DNA from: Bacteroidota bacterium
GTDB taxonomy: Bacteria; Bacteroidota; Rhodothermia; JANXDC01
Assembly (NCBI GenBank): GCA_025998875.1
Contig: AP024675.1
Span: 1,585,549-1,649,548 of the forward strand
DNA: 64,000 nt
Direction: 5' to 3'
The translations under genes and the position numbers were made by a program. The notes beneath the pieces were generated by a model, which worked only from the letters and a program-made list of their open reading frames with translations, made no database searches and had not been told where the DNA came from. Of this stretch, positions 25,973 to 35,849 are shown piece after piece. Numbering within the stretch: position 1 is the stretch's first letter; each line of letters opens with the position of its first letter.

Positions 25973-27538
25973 ATGAGCGGCCGATCGGAAGGATTTTTCT
26001 CTTCTCGCTGGGGGCTTATCCTGAGTGTACTGGGGATCGCCGTCGGTACGGGGAATATCTGGCGTTTCCCGCGCATCGCGGCCAAAACGGCCGGCGAGGA
26101 TGGCTCGGGCGCTTTTCTGCTCGCCTGGGTGGTGTTTCTCTTGCTCTGGTCTGTACCCCTGATCATCGCCGAATATGCCATCGGCAGGCGTACACGACTA
26201 AATCCCGTCGGGGCCATAGCCCTGCTCATGGGTCCCCGCTACGGATGGATGGGGGCCTTTGTGGCCTTTGTGGCCACGGCCATCATGTTTTACTACTCCG
26301 TGGTGGCTGGCTGGTGTTTGTTCTACTTCGGCCATATGCTGCTGCGCCCGCTCCCCCTATCCGTTGAAGAGGCCTGGACGATCTGGAACCGTTTCCAGGC
26401 GGGGAATTGGCCCCTGATCATGCATGCCACCATGATGGGGCTGGGCGCCTGGGTCATTGCCCGGGGGGTGCGTTCTATCGAGCGCGCAAGCAAGGTCCTC
26501 GTACCCGCCCTGCTGGCTATTGTCCTCATCGCCGCCCTGCGCGCCGTAACGCTTCCGGGCAGTTTGCAGGGGATCCGCTTCCTCTTTACTCCGGACTGGG
26601 ACAAGCTGGCCGACCCCCAGGTATGGCTTGAGGCGCTTACGCAAAATGCCTGGGATACAGGCGCCGGCTGGGGGCTCATCCTCGTCTACGCCACTTATAT
26701 GCGTCCTCAGCATGGCGTAACGCTCAATGCTTTTCTGACCGGTTTCGGAAATAATTCCGTTTCCCTGCTGGCCGCTATAGCCGTTTTCGGCACCGTTTTC
26801 GGGGTACTGCACACCCAGTACGATCAGGCCCAGATTCTGGCGATCATGCAGGATTCCGGCCCCGCCTCCACGGGGTTGACCTTTATCTGGATGCCCCAGC
26901 TTTTTGCCCGTATGCCCCTGGGCGAGCTCATGGCGGTGCTCTTCTTCCTGGGGCTGTCGTTTGCTGCTTTTACCTCACTGATCTCCATGATCGAGCTGGC
27001 CACCCGGGTCTTGGTCGATATGGGTATGGACCGGATGCGAGCGATCGGCGTGGTCGCCTCCATAGGCTTTCTGGCCGGAACCCTCTCCGCGCGCAACCTG
27101 GGGTTTTTGAGCAACCAGGATTTCGTCTGGGGCGTGGCCCTTATGATCTCCGGACTGTTCATCGCGCTGGCGGTCAACCGATATGGGGCCGAACGCTTCC
27201 GTCAGGAGATCCTGGAGGCGAGCCGGTCGGATATGCCGTTGGGCCGATGGTGGACGCATATAATGCGCTATGCCGTGCCTCTGCAGGCCGGGGTGCTGAT
27301 TGTCTGGTGGATCGGCATGGCCATTTTCGGGTTCCCCACCAATCTGGATGTGCGCACCTGGCGCCTGGATCCGAACTGGTGGAACCCGTTTCGTCCCTAT
27401 AGCGTGGGCACCTGCCTGGTTCAATGGGGCGTAGTTATCGCATTGCTTCTTGCGCTCAATGGCCTGATGGTCTCTCGCACATTGGGGGCACAGGCGAGGC
27501 TGTCGAAATGGACGCAGAAGAAGGAGGAGGAGGGATAG
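25973..27538 (+). CDS. Sodium-dependent transporter of the NSS family
   Basis: A product of 521 residues with about twelve hydrophobic helices and the neurotransmitter:sodium symporter signature in helix 1, GIAVGTGNIWRFPRIAAKT, which holds the sodium-binding residues. NSS members import amino acids or related amines with sodium. The ATG at 25973 is preferred to the GTG at 25961 because GAGGAGG lies 12-18 bases upstream of it and overlaps the GTG. The substrate is unknown. The following Rof-like gene starts directly after the stop codon. Confidence 0.9.
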   Translation: MSGRSEGFFSSRWGLILSVLGIAVGTGNIWRFPRIAAKTAGEDGSGAFLLAWVVFLLLWSVPLIIAEYAIGRRTRLNPVGAIALLMGPRYGWMGAFVAFVATAIMFYYSVVAGWCLFYFGHMLLRPLPLSVEEAWTIWNRFQAGNWPLIMHATMMGLGAWVIARGVRSIERASKVLVPALLAIVLIAALRAVTLPGSLQGIRFLFTPDWDKLADPQVWLEALTQNAWDTGAGWGLILVYATYMRPQHGVTLNAFLTGFGNNSVSLLAAIAVFGTVFGVLHTQYDQAQILAIMQDSGPASTGLTFIWMPQLFARMPLGELMAVLFFLGLSFAAFTSLISMIELATRVLVDMGMDRMRAIGVVASIGFLAGTLSARNLGFLSNQDFVWGVALMISGLFIALAVNRYGAERFRQEILEASRSDMPLGRWWTHIMRYAVPLQAGVLIVWWIGMAIFGFPTNLDVRTWRLDPNWWNPFRPYSVGTCLVQWGVVIALLLALNGLMVSRTLGAQARLSKWTQKKEEEG

Positions 27539-27796
27539 GTGTCGCCCTATCATCCCGTTTCCTGTGCGCTTTATGATGCGCTCGCGCTGGCCGCGCTACG
27601 CCGAGAGGCTGTCTTGCTCTACTGGGAGGAAGCCGAGGGCCATGGGGTCCGTGCGGAGGTGATCGTCGAGGACATCTTCAGCGACCGAGAGGCGGAATGG
27701 CTCCGGTTTCGACCCCTCGGAGAGCGCCGGGATCGGGTGGTGCGTCTGGATCGGATCCGATATCAGGGCTGTCCTCTGGGAGATCGATGCGCGTAA
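27539..27796 (+). CDS. Rof-like (Rho-binding) small protein
   Basis: A product of 85 residues starting at GTG immediately after the transporter stop. The sequence YHPVSCALYDALALAALRR followed by a beta-rich part ending RVVRLDRIRYQG matches the pattern of Rof/YaeO, which in Escherichia coli binds Rho and inhibits termination, and of its Bacteroidota relatives. Direct evidence of Rho binding is not visible in sequence; the fold is Sm-like. Ribosome site GGAGGAGGAGG lies at the end of the upstream gene. It is followed after one base by the cyclase gene. Confidence 0.6.
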   Translation: MSPYHPVSCALYDALALAALRREAVLLYWEEAEGHGVRAEVIVEDIFSDREAEWLRFRPLGERRDRVVRLDRIRYQGCPLGDRCA

Positions 27797-27797
27797 G

Positions 27798-28496
27798 ATG
27801 GGGCTTCAGGGCGCTTTCCACAGGCGGGCGAATTGGGGGCTGGAGCGCTCGATCTGGTATGAGCCGGCCTCTGCCGTTTCCCTGACGCGTGCGCTGGATG
27901 AGCCCGGCGCTCTTTTTCCCGGCGATCCCCTGTTTCGGCTCCGACGCACCCTGCGTCTGGAGACGGGGGCCTCGGTCAACGTGGCCCGGATCGGGCACAG
28001 CGATCACGCCGGCACGCACGCCGATCTGCCCTATCACCTGTATGCGGATATGCGCCGATGGGTCCCGGATGAGGCCCATTATCGGGGTCCGGGGTATGTG
28101 CTCTATGCAGAGCACACCCTGGAGCCCCCCGACCTGGACGAGATCCCGCAGGAAGCCGCTCTGCTGCTGGTGCGCACCCCGCATGGAGGGCCGGCCCGAA
28201 GGCCGATTCTGCACTATCCCACCTTGAGCCCTCAGGCGGCTGAACGACTTACCCGGCTTCGGGTGAAGGCGATCATCGTCGATGTGCTCTCCGTCGACGT
28301 CGCCGATTCGACGACGTTGCCCGTGCACCGGCTGTTGCTGGAAGCAGGTATCGCGATCGTAGAAAACGCAGACCTGCGCGCCCTCAGTCCGGGCTCCCTT
28401 CCCTGGGTGGAGGGGCAACCTGTGCCCATCTCCCATTCCCACATCAGCGCCCTGCCCATGGCATTACGTGCCTACAGGCGCTGGGGATGGGTGTAA
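27798..28496 (+). CDS. Cyclase/kynurenine formamidase-like metal hydrolase
   Basis: A product of 232 residues of the cyclase (KynB-like) family. The zinc-binding motif HSDHAGTHADLPYHL is complete, followed by IVDVLSVDVADSTTLPVHRLL and IVENADL, all family marks. KynB-type members hydrolyse N-formylkynurenine; other members act on cyclic amides or isatin, so the substrate is open. The gene is the last of the pyrR-NSS-Rof-cyclase group. A bidirectional terminator starts at its stop codon. Confidence 0.85.
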   Translation: MGLQGAFHRRANWGLERSIWYEPASAVSLTRALDEPGALFPGDPLFRLRRTLRLETGASVNVARIGHSDHAGTHADLPYHLYADMRRWVPDEAHYRGPGYVLYAEHTLEPPDLDEIPQEAALLLVRTPHGGPARRPILHYPTLSPQAAERLTRLRVKAIIVDVLSVDVADSTTLPVHRLLLEAGIAIVENADLRALSPGSLPWVEGQPVPISHSHISALPMALRAYRRWGWV

Positions 28497-28536
28497 AAAA
28501 AACGGCCCTCTGCGGCGCAGAGGGCCGGATCTGTTT
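28493..28536. terminator. Bidirectional intrinsic terminator
   Basis: An 11-bp perfect stem CGGCCCTCTGC/GCAGAGGGCCG with a GGC loop has eight A residues on the left and CTGTTTTT on the right. It serves both convergent genes. Confidence 0.88.
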
Positions 28537-28551
28537 TTCGCCGTTGCGCTC

Positions 28552-28992
28552 CTATCGGGGAGGCGTGTACCGCACCGGGCCGATCAGCTCCGGCTGTAGC
28601 CGGGCGGCGTCGTCATCCCGGCGTTGGGGGCCTGTGGGGCGGAAGCGCACCACATCCCCGCGCACTTCGTACGTCCAGGGGAAGTAAATCCCGCCGGTAA
28701 GCGTGCTGATAAGCCAGTCTACGATAGTGAGCTGCGACATGATCATGATGTTCGTCGCCGCTACCCCGTTGTATCGCCGCACCTCATCGCGGATGATGTT
28801 CTCCGCCTGAGGGGGGCCGATGGGCACAAGCCCGTAGACGAGAAAGTGCGCCTTGCGCTGGTACTGGAAGGAGCGCACGATCTCGTATTCGGCCGGATCC
28901 CGTTCCGGCGGAATCACATACTGCATGGTGTAGCATCCGCTGGCCAGGAACAGGATCACAAATCCGGCTGCGATGGAAAGCATACGACGCAT
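28552..28992 (-). CDS. Small lipoprotein, Bor-like
   Basis: A product of 146 residues with lipobox LASGC (Cys about residue 20), so it is a secreted lipoprotein. The mature part begins CYTMQYVIPPE and contains RSFQYQRKAHFLVYGLVP and a hydrophobic stretch IVDWLISTLTGGIYFP. This arrangement resembles Bor-type lipoproteins common in Bacteroidota. The ATG at 28992 is preferred over 29055 because GGAGG sits about 10 bases upstream. No function assigned. It is downstream of the M4 protease gene with a 69-base gap. Confidence 0.7.
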   Translation of the reverse strand: MRRMLSIAAGFVILFLASGCYTMQYVIPPERDPAEYEIVRSFQYQRKAHFLVYGLVPIGPPQAENIIRDEVRRYNGVAATNIMIMSQLTIVDWLISTLTGGIYFPWTYEVRGDVVRFRPTGPQRRDDDAARLQPELIGPVRYTPPR

Positions 28993-29061
28993 GTTGCACG
29001 TCCTCCTCTCACTGGGGTTATGAGGAAATTTGCAGGATATCCGGGGGGATGTCAACCTTCG

Positions 29062-32000
29062 TTATCGGCCCAACCACACCACCCTCCGGTGCAGGATACC
29101 CGAGCCCGTATCGCTCCGTTCCAGGCGCACCATATACACGCCGGCTGCCAGGGGCCTTCCCTGAGCGTCTCGGCCATCCCAGGAGAAGACCCCCTCTGGG
29201 AGCCGGCCCTCGTAGAGCACGCGGATCCGGCGACCGAGCAGATCGTAGAGGGCAAGCCGCACGCCCTCTGGAACTTCGGCCCGGAAGCGTATGCGCACCG
29301 TTTCCTGGGCGGGGTTGGGGTAGAGTTCCAGGATGGTGCGTCCGGGAAGTTCTGCTTCCGTCTCCAGGCCCGTGCCTAGCCGAGCGCCGTCGACGGCCCA
29401 TTTCGGATTGTAGATCGGCACAGGTGACTGGGCAATGGTGAACTGGTCGACTCGCCGATCGTAGAAGACCAGCAGCTGGTTTGAGGGACTCACGAAGGCC
29501 AGCGCCTGATCATCGGGAGAGAACGTAGGCCGCATGGCGTCGTCGATATACAGTCCCCCAAAATTCCGATCGGGGATATTGAGGAAACCACCCGTGCGCT
29601 GGCCCAGGTCTGCGACGACGATATCCCAGATGCCCAGCTCGTCGACATAGTTGAAGGCGATCAGGTTCGGGTTGGTGTTCCCATAGGTGATGTTGCCTAT
29701 GGTTACGTCTGTTGATTGGCCGGGAATGAGGGCATAGACTTTTCCACTGGCCAGGTCGATTTCGTACATGGCCCAGTAAGCTACCCTGCTGACCCCGAAC
29801 GTGAGCTCATGATAGGCGTCCAGGCCGAGCTTCTTTTTGTCCGGTGACCAGGCCACCACATCCGGATACTGGATGGAAGCGTCCTGCAGGCCTCCGGGCG
29901 CGGTAGTTTCTGGTCTGATCGGGATGCGCAGGATCTGCCGGCCGTCGCTCAGGTATACATGGGGGTCTTTGTTGTAGGCGGAGACCAGGGCTACAAAACT
30001 GCCATCCGGCGCTATCGAGGCATTCCAGAGGTCGCCCGGCTGTTGGAGGTACAGGTTATCGAAGACCTGTACCTGCCCGGTGGCCAGCTCTATGGAGGCA
30101 AGTTTTTGTCGCGGGGTGATGTAGAAAATAAACAGCCGTCCTGTGCGCGGATCGATGGCCGTGCTCAACTGGGCCCTGTCGGCCCCCTGCTCGGATACCC
30201 GGGCACGGGCCTCGGGATGGGTGAAAACAGCCCCCTGATTGTTAGTCAGATCGTAGTAGGCGATCTGGCCGTCATCGAACATGAACACGATCACCTGACG
30301 AGTTCCGGATACGGGGGGTATGGTGGGTCCTCCTCCGCCGCCCCCTCCGCCGCCGCTACCGGAGGCCACGATACCCACCGCATCAAAGGCCTGTCGGACG
30401 GCATTCAGTTCGGCCCCGGAGCCGTAGAGATCCTGCGCGGCACGCTCCAGGGCGAGCCGGCAATCAACGAACTGGCTTGTACGCGTGAGGTATTTCGATA
30501 GCGCTTGATAGTAGATGCGCTCGGTTTTTTCCCTTCCGATCGCCTGAATCACCAGATAGGCGGCCCGATTGGGGATGCCGCTGTTGATATGTACCCCCCC
30601 GTTGTCCCGTTCTATGGGCCAGTCCTGGTACTGGCTCATGTGGCTGGGTTGCGGTTGTAGAAGGGCCGGGTTGCTGGGATTGGCCAGGTCGCGCGTGGCG
30701 GGCCCGGCTCCCGGGCGCACAATGTCCTCTCCCATCAGAAAGTCATCCCGATCGATCATGATGCTAAACACATCGGCAAAAGATTCATTGAGCGCGCCGG
30801 GCTGAAACTGGTATACCAGGTCGGCTGTGTGCTGGATGACCCCGTGGGTCATCTCATGGCCGGCTACGTCCAGGCTCCCGGCAAAAGGCTTAAAATATCG
30901 GCCTCCATCCCCGTAGACCATAAAACGTCCGTTCCAGAAGGCGTTTTCCATGGACTGGCCGTTTTCGGTGACGTGGATGATGGAGATGAGGCTCTGGTCT
31001 TTGTCGTCGATCGCCCGGCGGTTGAAGGTGTTTTTGTAGTAATCGTAGCAGATCTTCATGTTCACGTGTGCGGATACGGCCGATGCATCTGACCAGGTGT
31101 TATTGGTTGAAGTGACGTGATAGAGTTGTACCCCTTGTCTAAAGTCTTGATTGCGCGCATCGATGGTTAGCGCCCCTCCGGCCGGATTATCTGGCAGCTG
31201 TGAGCGTTGCAGGTTGAGGTTGGGCAGGTCCCAGACCATGTAATAGGTGCCGTTATCGTGCTGGTAGGTGCGCAGGTTCTGGGTTCGGCCGTTGAGGTCG
31301 ATGGCCTGCGCGCTCGTGAACTGGCCGGCAAGACGCCGGGGCGTATCGGCCGCCTTCTGCCAGCGGGCGCGCACTGTGGGCACAGGCGTGCCGGTAAAGG
31401 CGCAGGTGCGGGAGATGCGGTTCAGGATAGCCCCGGTCTGGGCATCGAGCAGGTATTCGTAGTGGCCAAGCAGGCTGGCGTGCAGTCTGACGGAATAGGC
31501 CAGATAATACCGTCCGCCATCGGGGTAGAGGAGCAGCTCCACCCGGGGGGGCTCTAGGTCGAGCCATCGCATTGTGGTCTCATCCAGGGGAGCCCACTCC
31601 CCGCGGCGGCGCAGATCTTCCGTGGTGCGCGCCAGCGCCTGTTCTCTGGTCAGCGTGGGCTGGAGCACGGCAATTCGGGGGGTGGGTTCGTATCGGCCGT
31701 TGATCGCATATACCCCCTCGGGGCCCAGGTGTACGTACAGGTCTCGTCCCCAGAGGGGTAGACCCCGGTAGAGCTGCTGAAGCCGCACATGCCACCGTTG
31801 ACCGACGTCCTCCTGGACGGAGTGGAGGGCAAACTCTTCAAGCGGGTTTTCGATCCGGAGCAGGTGGCGCAGCTCGAAGAGCACCTGACGGGCCTGCTCA
31901 AAGGCCTGTTCGGCGTGTTGGATCCGCGCCACCGGACGGGGGGTGGGGAAGCCGATCCAGTAGGGTGTTCCGTTTTCCGACAGGTAGAGCTCCAGTCCTG

Positions 32001-32307
32001 CCTGGGGGCGAGGGGGTAGTTCGATATGCCGCCTGGCCGCGGTTCCGGAAAAGACCGCCCTGAAGGATCCCAGCAGACGGGGGTTCAGAGGAGCCCGCTC
32101 GGCCCGTCCGACCGGAGTGCCCAGATCGAAAAGCGGGGACGAAGAGGAAAAGGCCGGCGGGGCCGGCTGGGAGAGCGCACCCGGACGGTATTCCGGAATG
32201 CGTTCTGCGGGCTGTCCCTGAAGAGGGCGGGGATCCTGTTTGGGTTTCTGTGCGGCTACGGAGACGCTCAGCCACAGGGTGATGAACAGCGCGCACATCC
32301 GTCGCAT
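29062..32307 (-). CDS. Thermolysin-like M4 metalloprotease with type IX sorting domain
   Basis: A product of 1081 residues: signal peptide (ending VAAQ), an FTP-type propeptide region (about 80-300), the M4 catalytic domain with zinc motif GHEMTHGV (Glu active) and downstream Glu in LNESFADV, a polyglycine linker near residue 655, a beta-propeller-like region (about 665-990), and a C-terminal type IX secretion sorting domain starting at [10 protein letters not shown] and ending in RRVVWLGR. It should be secreted across the outer membrane and anchored or released after cleavage of the sorting domain. Zinc and calcium are expected cofactors. It is probably autoprocessed. The start is 113 bases from the divergent mutase gene. 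Confidence 0.93.
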   Translation of the reverse strand: MRRMCALFITLWLSVSVAAQKPKQDPRPLQGQPAERIPEYRPGALSQPAPPAFSSSSPLFDLGTPVGRAERAPLNPRLLGSFRAVFSGTAARRHIELPPRPQAGLELYLSENGTPYWIGFPTPRPVARIQHAEQAFEQARQVLFELRHLLRIENPLEEFALHSVQEDVGQRWHVRLQQLYRGLPLWGRDLYVHLGPEGVYAINGRYEPTPRIAVLQPTLTREQALARTTEDLRRRGEWAPLDETTMRWLDLEPPRVELLLYPDGGRYYLAYSVRLHASLLGHYEYLLDAQTGAILNRISRTCAFTGTPVPTVRARWQKAADTPRRLAGQFTSAQAIDLNGRTQNLRTYQHDNGTYYMVWDLPNLNLQRSQLPDNPAGGALTIDARNQDFRQGVQLYHVTSTNNTWSDASAVSAHVNMKICYDYYKNTFNRRAIDDKDQSLISIIHVTENGQSMENAFWNGRFMVYGDGGRYFKPFAGSLDVAGHEMTHGVIQHTADLVYQFQPGALNESFADVFSIMIDRDDFLMGEDIVRPGAGPATRDLANPSNPALLQPQPSHMSQYQDWPIERDNGGVHINSGIPNRAAYLVIQAIGREKTERIYYQALSKYLTRTSQFVDCRLALERAAQDLYGSGAELNAVRQAFDAVGIVASGSGGGGGGGGGPTIPPVSGTRQVIVFMFDDGQIAYYDLTNNQGAVFTHPEARARVSEQGADRAQLSTAIDPRTGRLFIFYITPRQKLASIELATGQVQVFDNLYLQQPGDLWNASIAPDGSFVALVSAYNKDPHVYLSDGRQILRIPIRPETTAPGGLQDASIQYPDVVAWSPDKKKLGLDAYHELTFGVSRVAYWAMYEIDLASGKVYALIPGQSTDVTIGNITYGNTNPNLIAFNYVDELGIWDIVVADLGQRTGGFLNIPDRNFGGLYIDDAMRPTFSPDDQALAFVSPSNQLLVFYDRRVDQFTIAQSPVPIYNPKWAVDGARLGTGLETEAELPGRTILELYPNPAQETVRIRFRAEVPEGVRLALYDLLGRRIRVLYEGRLPEGVFSWDGRDAQGRPLAAGVYMVRLERSDTGSGILHRRVVWLGR

Positions 32308-32325
32308 GCTCGCCTCTCCCTGGAT

Positions 32326-32358
32326 TTGTTCTCCTTGCCTCTGGAACTGTTACCTTTC
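32326..32358 (+). promoter_or_regulatory. Weak candidate promoter of icmF
   Basis: TTG at 32326-32328, 22 bases, then TACCTTTC at 32351-32358 (one mismatch to TAnnTTTG). The spacing is slightly long, so this is tentative. Confidence 0.3.
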
Positions 32359-32420
32359 TCCGACGTCGAAGAAAACAACCCGGTAGGGCTTTGGACATCA
32401 CGCGATCGCGGGGGTCGAAG

Positions 32421-35400
32421 ATGGAAGCGGAAGTCTACCGTCCCAGACATAAGGTGCGTTTCGTTACGGCCGCCAGCCTGTTCGATGGGCACGATGCGGC
32501 CATCAACATCATCCGTCGTCTGCTTCAGGCCAGCGGCGCCGAGGTTATTCATCTGGGGCATAACCGCAGCGTGCAGGAGATCGTGGATGCGGCCATCCAG
32601 GAGGACGTACAGGGGATCGCCGTCTCCAGCTACCAAGGTGGCCACATGGAATTCTTCAAGTACATGATCGACCTGTTGCGCGAGCGGGGGGCGTCGCACA
32701 TCCGGGTTTTCGGAGGAGGGGGCGGGGTGATCGTGCCCGAAGAAATCCGGGAGCTGGAGGTCTACGGGGTGTGCAAGATCTTCTCCCCGGAGGACGGCCG
32801 ACGGATGGGCCTGCAGGGCATGGTGAACTACATGCTCCGGCAGTGCGATTTCCCCACCGTGCGTCAGCTCAACGGGGAATGGGAGGCGCTCCGGCGTCGG
32901 GATCCCAGGGCGATCGCCCGCTTGATCACGTATGCGGAACTGCACCCGGCCTCCATACGGCGCAAACTCCCTGTGCTGGCGGGCGATGAGGCCGAGGAGG
33001 CCGACTGGGTTCCCCGGCTGGAGAAGCCCATCCCGGTTATCGGGATCACGGGTACCGGGGGGGCGGGAAAGTCCAGCCTGGTCGATGAGCTGTTGCGTCG
33101 CTTTTTGCATGATTTTCCGGAGCTCACCATCGGCGTGCTCTCCGTCGATCCCTCCCAGCGCCGTACCGGAGGGGCGCTGTTGGGCGACCGGATCCGGATG
33201 AACACCGCCTTTCATGAGCGTGTTTACATGCGTTCCCTGGCCACGCGCGCCTCGGACCGGTCCATCAGTCAGGCTGCCCGGGAGGCCATTGAGATCCTGA
33301 AACTGGCCGGATTCGACCTGATTATCCTGGAGACCAGCGGTATCGGGCAGGCCGATACGGAGATCGTGGACCTGGCCGATATCACCCTCTATGTGATGAC
33401 CCCCGAGTACGGGGCCCCCAGCCAGCTGGAAAAGATCAACATGCTGGACCTGGCCGATCTGGTGGTGCTGAACAAGTTCGAGAAAAGGGGCGCTCTGGAT
33501 GCCCTGCGCGACGTGCGCAAGCAGCTGCGCCGCAACCGGGGGCTGTTCCAGGTGCCTGAGGAGGAGTTGCCCGTCTACCCCACGATCGCCAGCCAGTTCG
33601 AGGATCCGGGCACGAACCGACTCTACGTGGCCCTGCTCGGTCGCATCCGAGAGCGATTTGGGCTTCAGTGGCATTCTCGCACCTACGGGGACGATGGGCG
33701 GGCTATCGTGCCTGAAAAGCGTCCCCTGATTCCGCCGCATCGGGAGCGGTATCTGGCCGAGATCGCCGATACGGTGCGTCGTTACCACCGCTGGGCCGAG
33801 GAACAGGTGCACATCGCCCGCCGGTGGGGGCAGGTGCGCGGGGTCATCGAGCAGGTTGAACGCTGGAAGCCCGAAGAACAGGAGATCCTGCTCGAACGCC
33901 TCCGCCAGATGGAGCGGCATTGGGCCGAACGGCTCGACCCCCGGTGTCGGAAGATACTCGAGCAGTGGGATGAATGGGCCGAACGCTACCGCCAGGAGGA
34001 GTTCACCTACCTGGTGCGCGGCCGTCCGGTAACGGTCTCCCTGTATCGAGAGAGCTTGAGCGGGCTGCGCATTCCCCGGGTGGCCCTGCCGAAATACGAG
34101 GACTGGGGCGAGCGCCTGCGTTTCGCCCTCAAGGAAAACCTGCCGGGCTACTTCCCCTATACGGCCGGTGTCTATCCTTTCAAGCGGGAAGAGGAAGACC
34201 CCACGCGCATGTTCGCCGGAGAGGGAACGCCCGAGCGCACCAATCGACGCTTCCATTACCTCTCTTACGATCAGCCCGCCAAGCGCCTGTCGACGGCCTT
34301 TGATTCCGTTACGCTCTACGGATACGATCCGGACGAACGGCCCGACATCTATGGCAAGGTGGGCAACTCGGGGGTTTCGATCTGCACAATCGACGATATG
34401 AAGAAGCTCTACTCCGGTTTCGATCTGTGCGATCCGAAGACCTCTGTTTCCATGACGATCAACGGTCCGGCCCCCATGATCCTGGCCATGTTCCTCAATA
34501 CGGCCATCGATCAGCAGGTGGAACGCTGGCTCCAGGAGCAGGGCAAGCTCGAAGAGGCCGAGCGGGCCATTGAGGCCCACTACGCCCGGCTTGGCTTGCC
34601 CCGGCCCCGCTATGAGGGTCCCCTTCCTCAGGGGCACAACGGTTTCGGTCTGGCCCTTCTGGGGGCTACGGGTCGGGAGCTGGTTGAATGGGGGGTTGTG
34701 CCTGCCGAGGTATACGAGGAGCTTCGGGCTCATGCCCTGCATGTGGTCCGGGGCACTGTACAGGCGGACATCCTCAAAGAGGATCAGGCGCAGAATACGT
34801 GCATCTTTTCCACAGAATTCGCCCTGCGCCTGATGGGGGACATTCAGGAGTTCTTCATCCGCAATCGGGTGCGCAACTTCTATTCGGTCTCTATCTCCGG
34901 ATACCACATCGCCGAGGCGGGGGCCAATCCGATCACCCAGCTGGCCTTTACCCTGGCCAACGCCTTCACGTACGTGGAATACTACCTGGCCCGGGGCATG
35001 CAGGTCGATGACTTTGCCCCGAATTTATCCTTCTTCTTCTCCAACGGCATGGATCCGGAGTATACGGTGATCGGTCGGGTGGCCCGGCGTATCTGGGCCA
35101 TCGCCATGCGGGACCGATACGGGGCTTCCGAGCGCAGCCAGATGCTTAAGTATCACATCCAGACCTCAGGCCGCAGCCTGCACGCCATGGAGATCGCCTT
35201 CAATGACATCCGCACCACGCTGCAGGCCCTGCTGGCCATTTTTGACAACTGCAACTCCCTGCATACGAACGCCTACGATGAGGCCATCACCACCCCCACG
35301 GAGGAATCGGTGCGCCGGGCGATGGCCATCCAGCTCATCATCAACAAGGAGTTCGGGCTGGCCAAAAACGAAAACCCCTGGCAGGGCTCCTTTATCATCG

Positions 35401-35849
35401 AGGAGCTGACCGATCTCGTCGAGGAGGCCGTCCTGCGCGAGTTCGAACGGCTCACCGAGCGGGGCGGGGTGCTGGGGGCCATGGAGACGATGTATCAGCG
35501 CAACAAGATCCAGGAGGAGTCCCTCTACTACGAACAGCTCAAACATTCCGGGCAGCTGCCCATTGTGGGGGTGAACACCTTTGTGCGTTCCGGGGCAAGC
35601 GAGCACGAATACGAGATCGAGCTGGTCCGCTCCACAGAGGAGGAAAAACAGCAGCAGCTGCGCAACCTGCGCGCCTTCTGGAAGCGCAACGAAGCCCGCG
35701 CTCCGGAGGCCCTTGAGCGCCTCAAGGCGGTGGCCCGATCGGGGGGGAACCTCTTCCAGGAGCTCATGTACACCGTCACGGTCTGCTCACTGGGGCAGAT
35801 CACACGGGCGCTCTTCGAGGTGGGCGGGCAGTACCGGCGCAACATGTAA
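32421..35849 (+). CDS. icmF: Fused isobutyryl-CoA mutase (IcmF)
   Basis: A product of 1142 residues joining three parts: an N-terminal cobalamin-binding domain (about 10-140, motif [12 protein letters not shown] with the cobalt-ligating His), a MeaB/ArgK-type G-protein chaperone domain (about 200-420, P-loop [16 protein letters not shown]), and a C-terminal methylmalonyl-CoA mutase-type barrel (about 560-1090). It interconverts isobutyryl-CoA and butyryl-CoA using adenosylcobalamin; the chaperone domain guards the cofactor. The start is placed at ATG 32421 because the TTG at 32391 adds only non-conserved residues. Its stop abuts the stop of the convergent smc gene. Confidence 0.95.
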   Translation: MEAEVYRPRHKVRFVTAASLFDGHDAAINIIRRLLQASGAEVIHLGHNRSVQEIVDAAIQEDVQGIAVSSYQGGHMEFFKYMIDLLRERGASHIRVFGGGGGVIVPEEIRELEVYGVCKIFSPEDGRRMGLQGMVNYMLRQCDFPTVRQLNGEWEALRRRDPRAIARLITYAELHPASIRRKLPVLAGDEAEEADWVPRLEKPIPVIGITGTGGAGKSSLVDELLRRFLHDFPELTIGVLSVDPSQRRTGGALLGDRIRMNTAFHERVYMRSLATRASDRSISQAAREAIEILKLAGFDLIILETSGIGQADTEIVDLADITLYVMTPEYGAPSQLEKINMLDLADLVVLNKFEKRGALDALRDVRKQLRRNRGLFQVPEEELPVYPTIASQFEDPGTNRLYVALLGRIRERFGLQWHSRTYGDDGRAIVPEKRPLIPPHRERYLAEIADTVRRYHRWAEEQVHIARRWGQVRGVIEQVERWKPEEQEILLERLRQMERHWAERLDPRCRKILEQWDEWAERYRQEEFTYLVRGRPVTVSLYRESLSGLRIPRVALPKYEDWGERLRFALKENLPGYFPYTAGVYPFKREEEDPTRMFAGEGTPERTNRRFHYLSYDQPAKRLSTAFDSVTLYGYDPDERPDIYGKVGNSGVSICTIDDMKKLYSGFDLCDPKTSVSMTINGPAPMILAMFLNTAIDQQVERWLQEQGKLEEAERAIEAHYARLGLPRPRYEGPLPQGHNGFGLALLGATGRELVEWGVVPAEVYEELRAHALHVVRGTVQADILKEDQAQNTCIFSTEFALRLMGDIQEFFIRNRVRNFYSVSISGYHIAEAGANPITQLAFTLANAFTYVEYYLARGMQVDDFAPNLSFFFSNGMDPEYTVIGRVARRIWAIAMRDRYGASERSQMLKYHIQTSGRSLHAMEIAFNDIRTTLQALLAIFDNCNSLHTNAYDEAITTPTEESVRRAMAIQLIINKEFGLAKNENPWQGSFIIEELTDLVEEAVLREFERLTERGGVLGAMETMYQRNKIQEESLYYEQLKHSGQLPIVGVNTFVRSGASEHEYEIELVRSTEEEKQQQLRNLRAFWKRNEARAPEALERLKAVARSGGNLFQELMYTVTVCSLGQITRALFEVGGQYRRNM

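Noticed and set aside
30333-30356. Short GC repeat as microsatellite or regulatory site
   Set aside because: It lies in frame within the protease and codes for its polyglycine linker.
32268-34907. 879-codon open frame on the minus strand opposite icmF
   Set aside because: It mirrors the strong icmF frame, has no family motif and overlaps the M4 and icmF start region; long antisense frames are common in GC-rich DNA.
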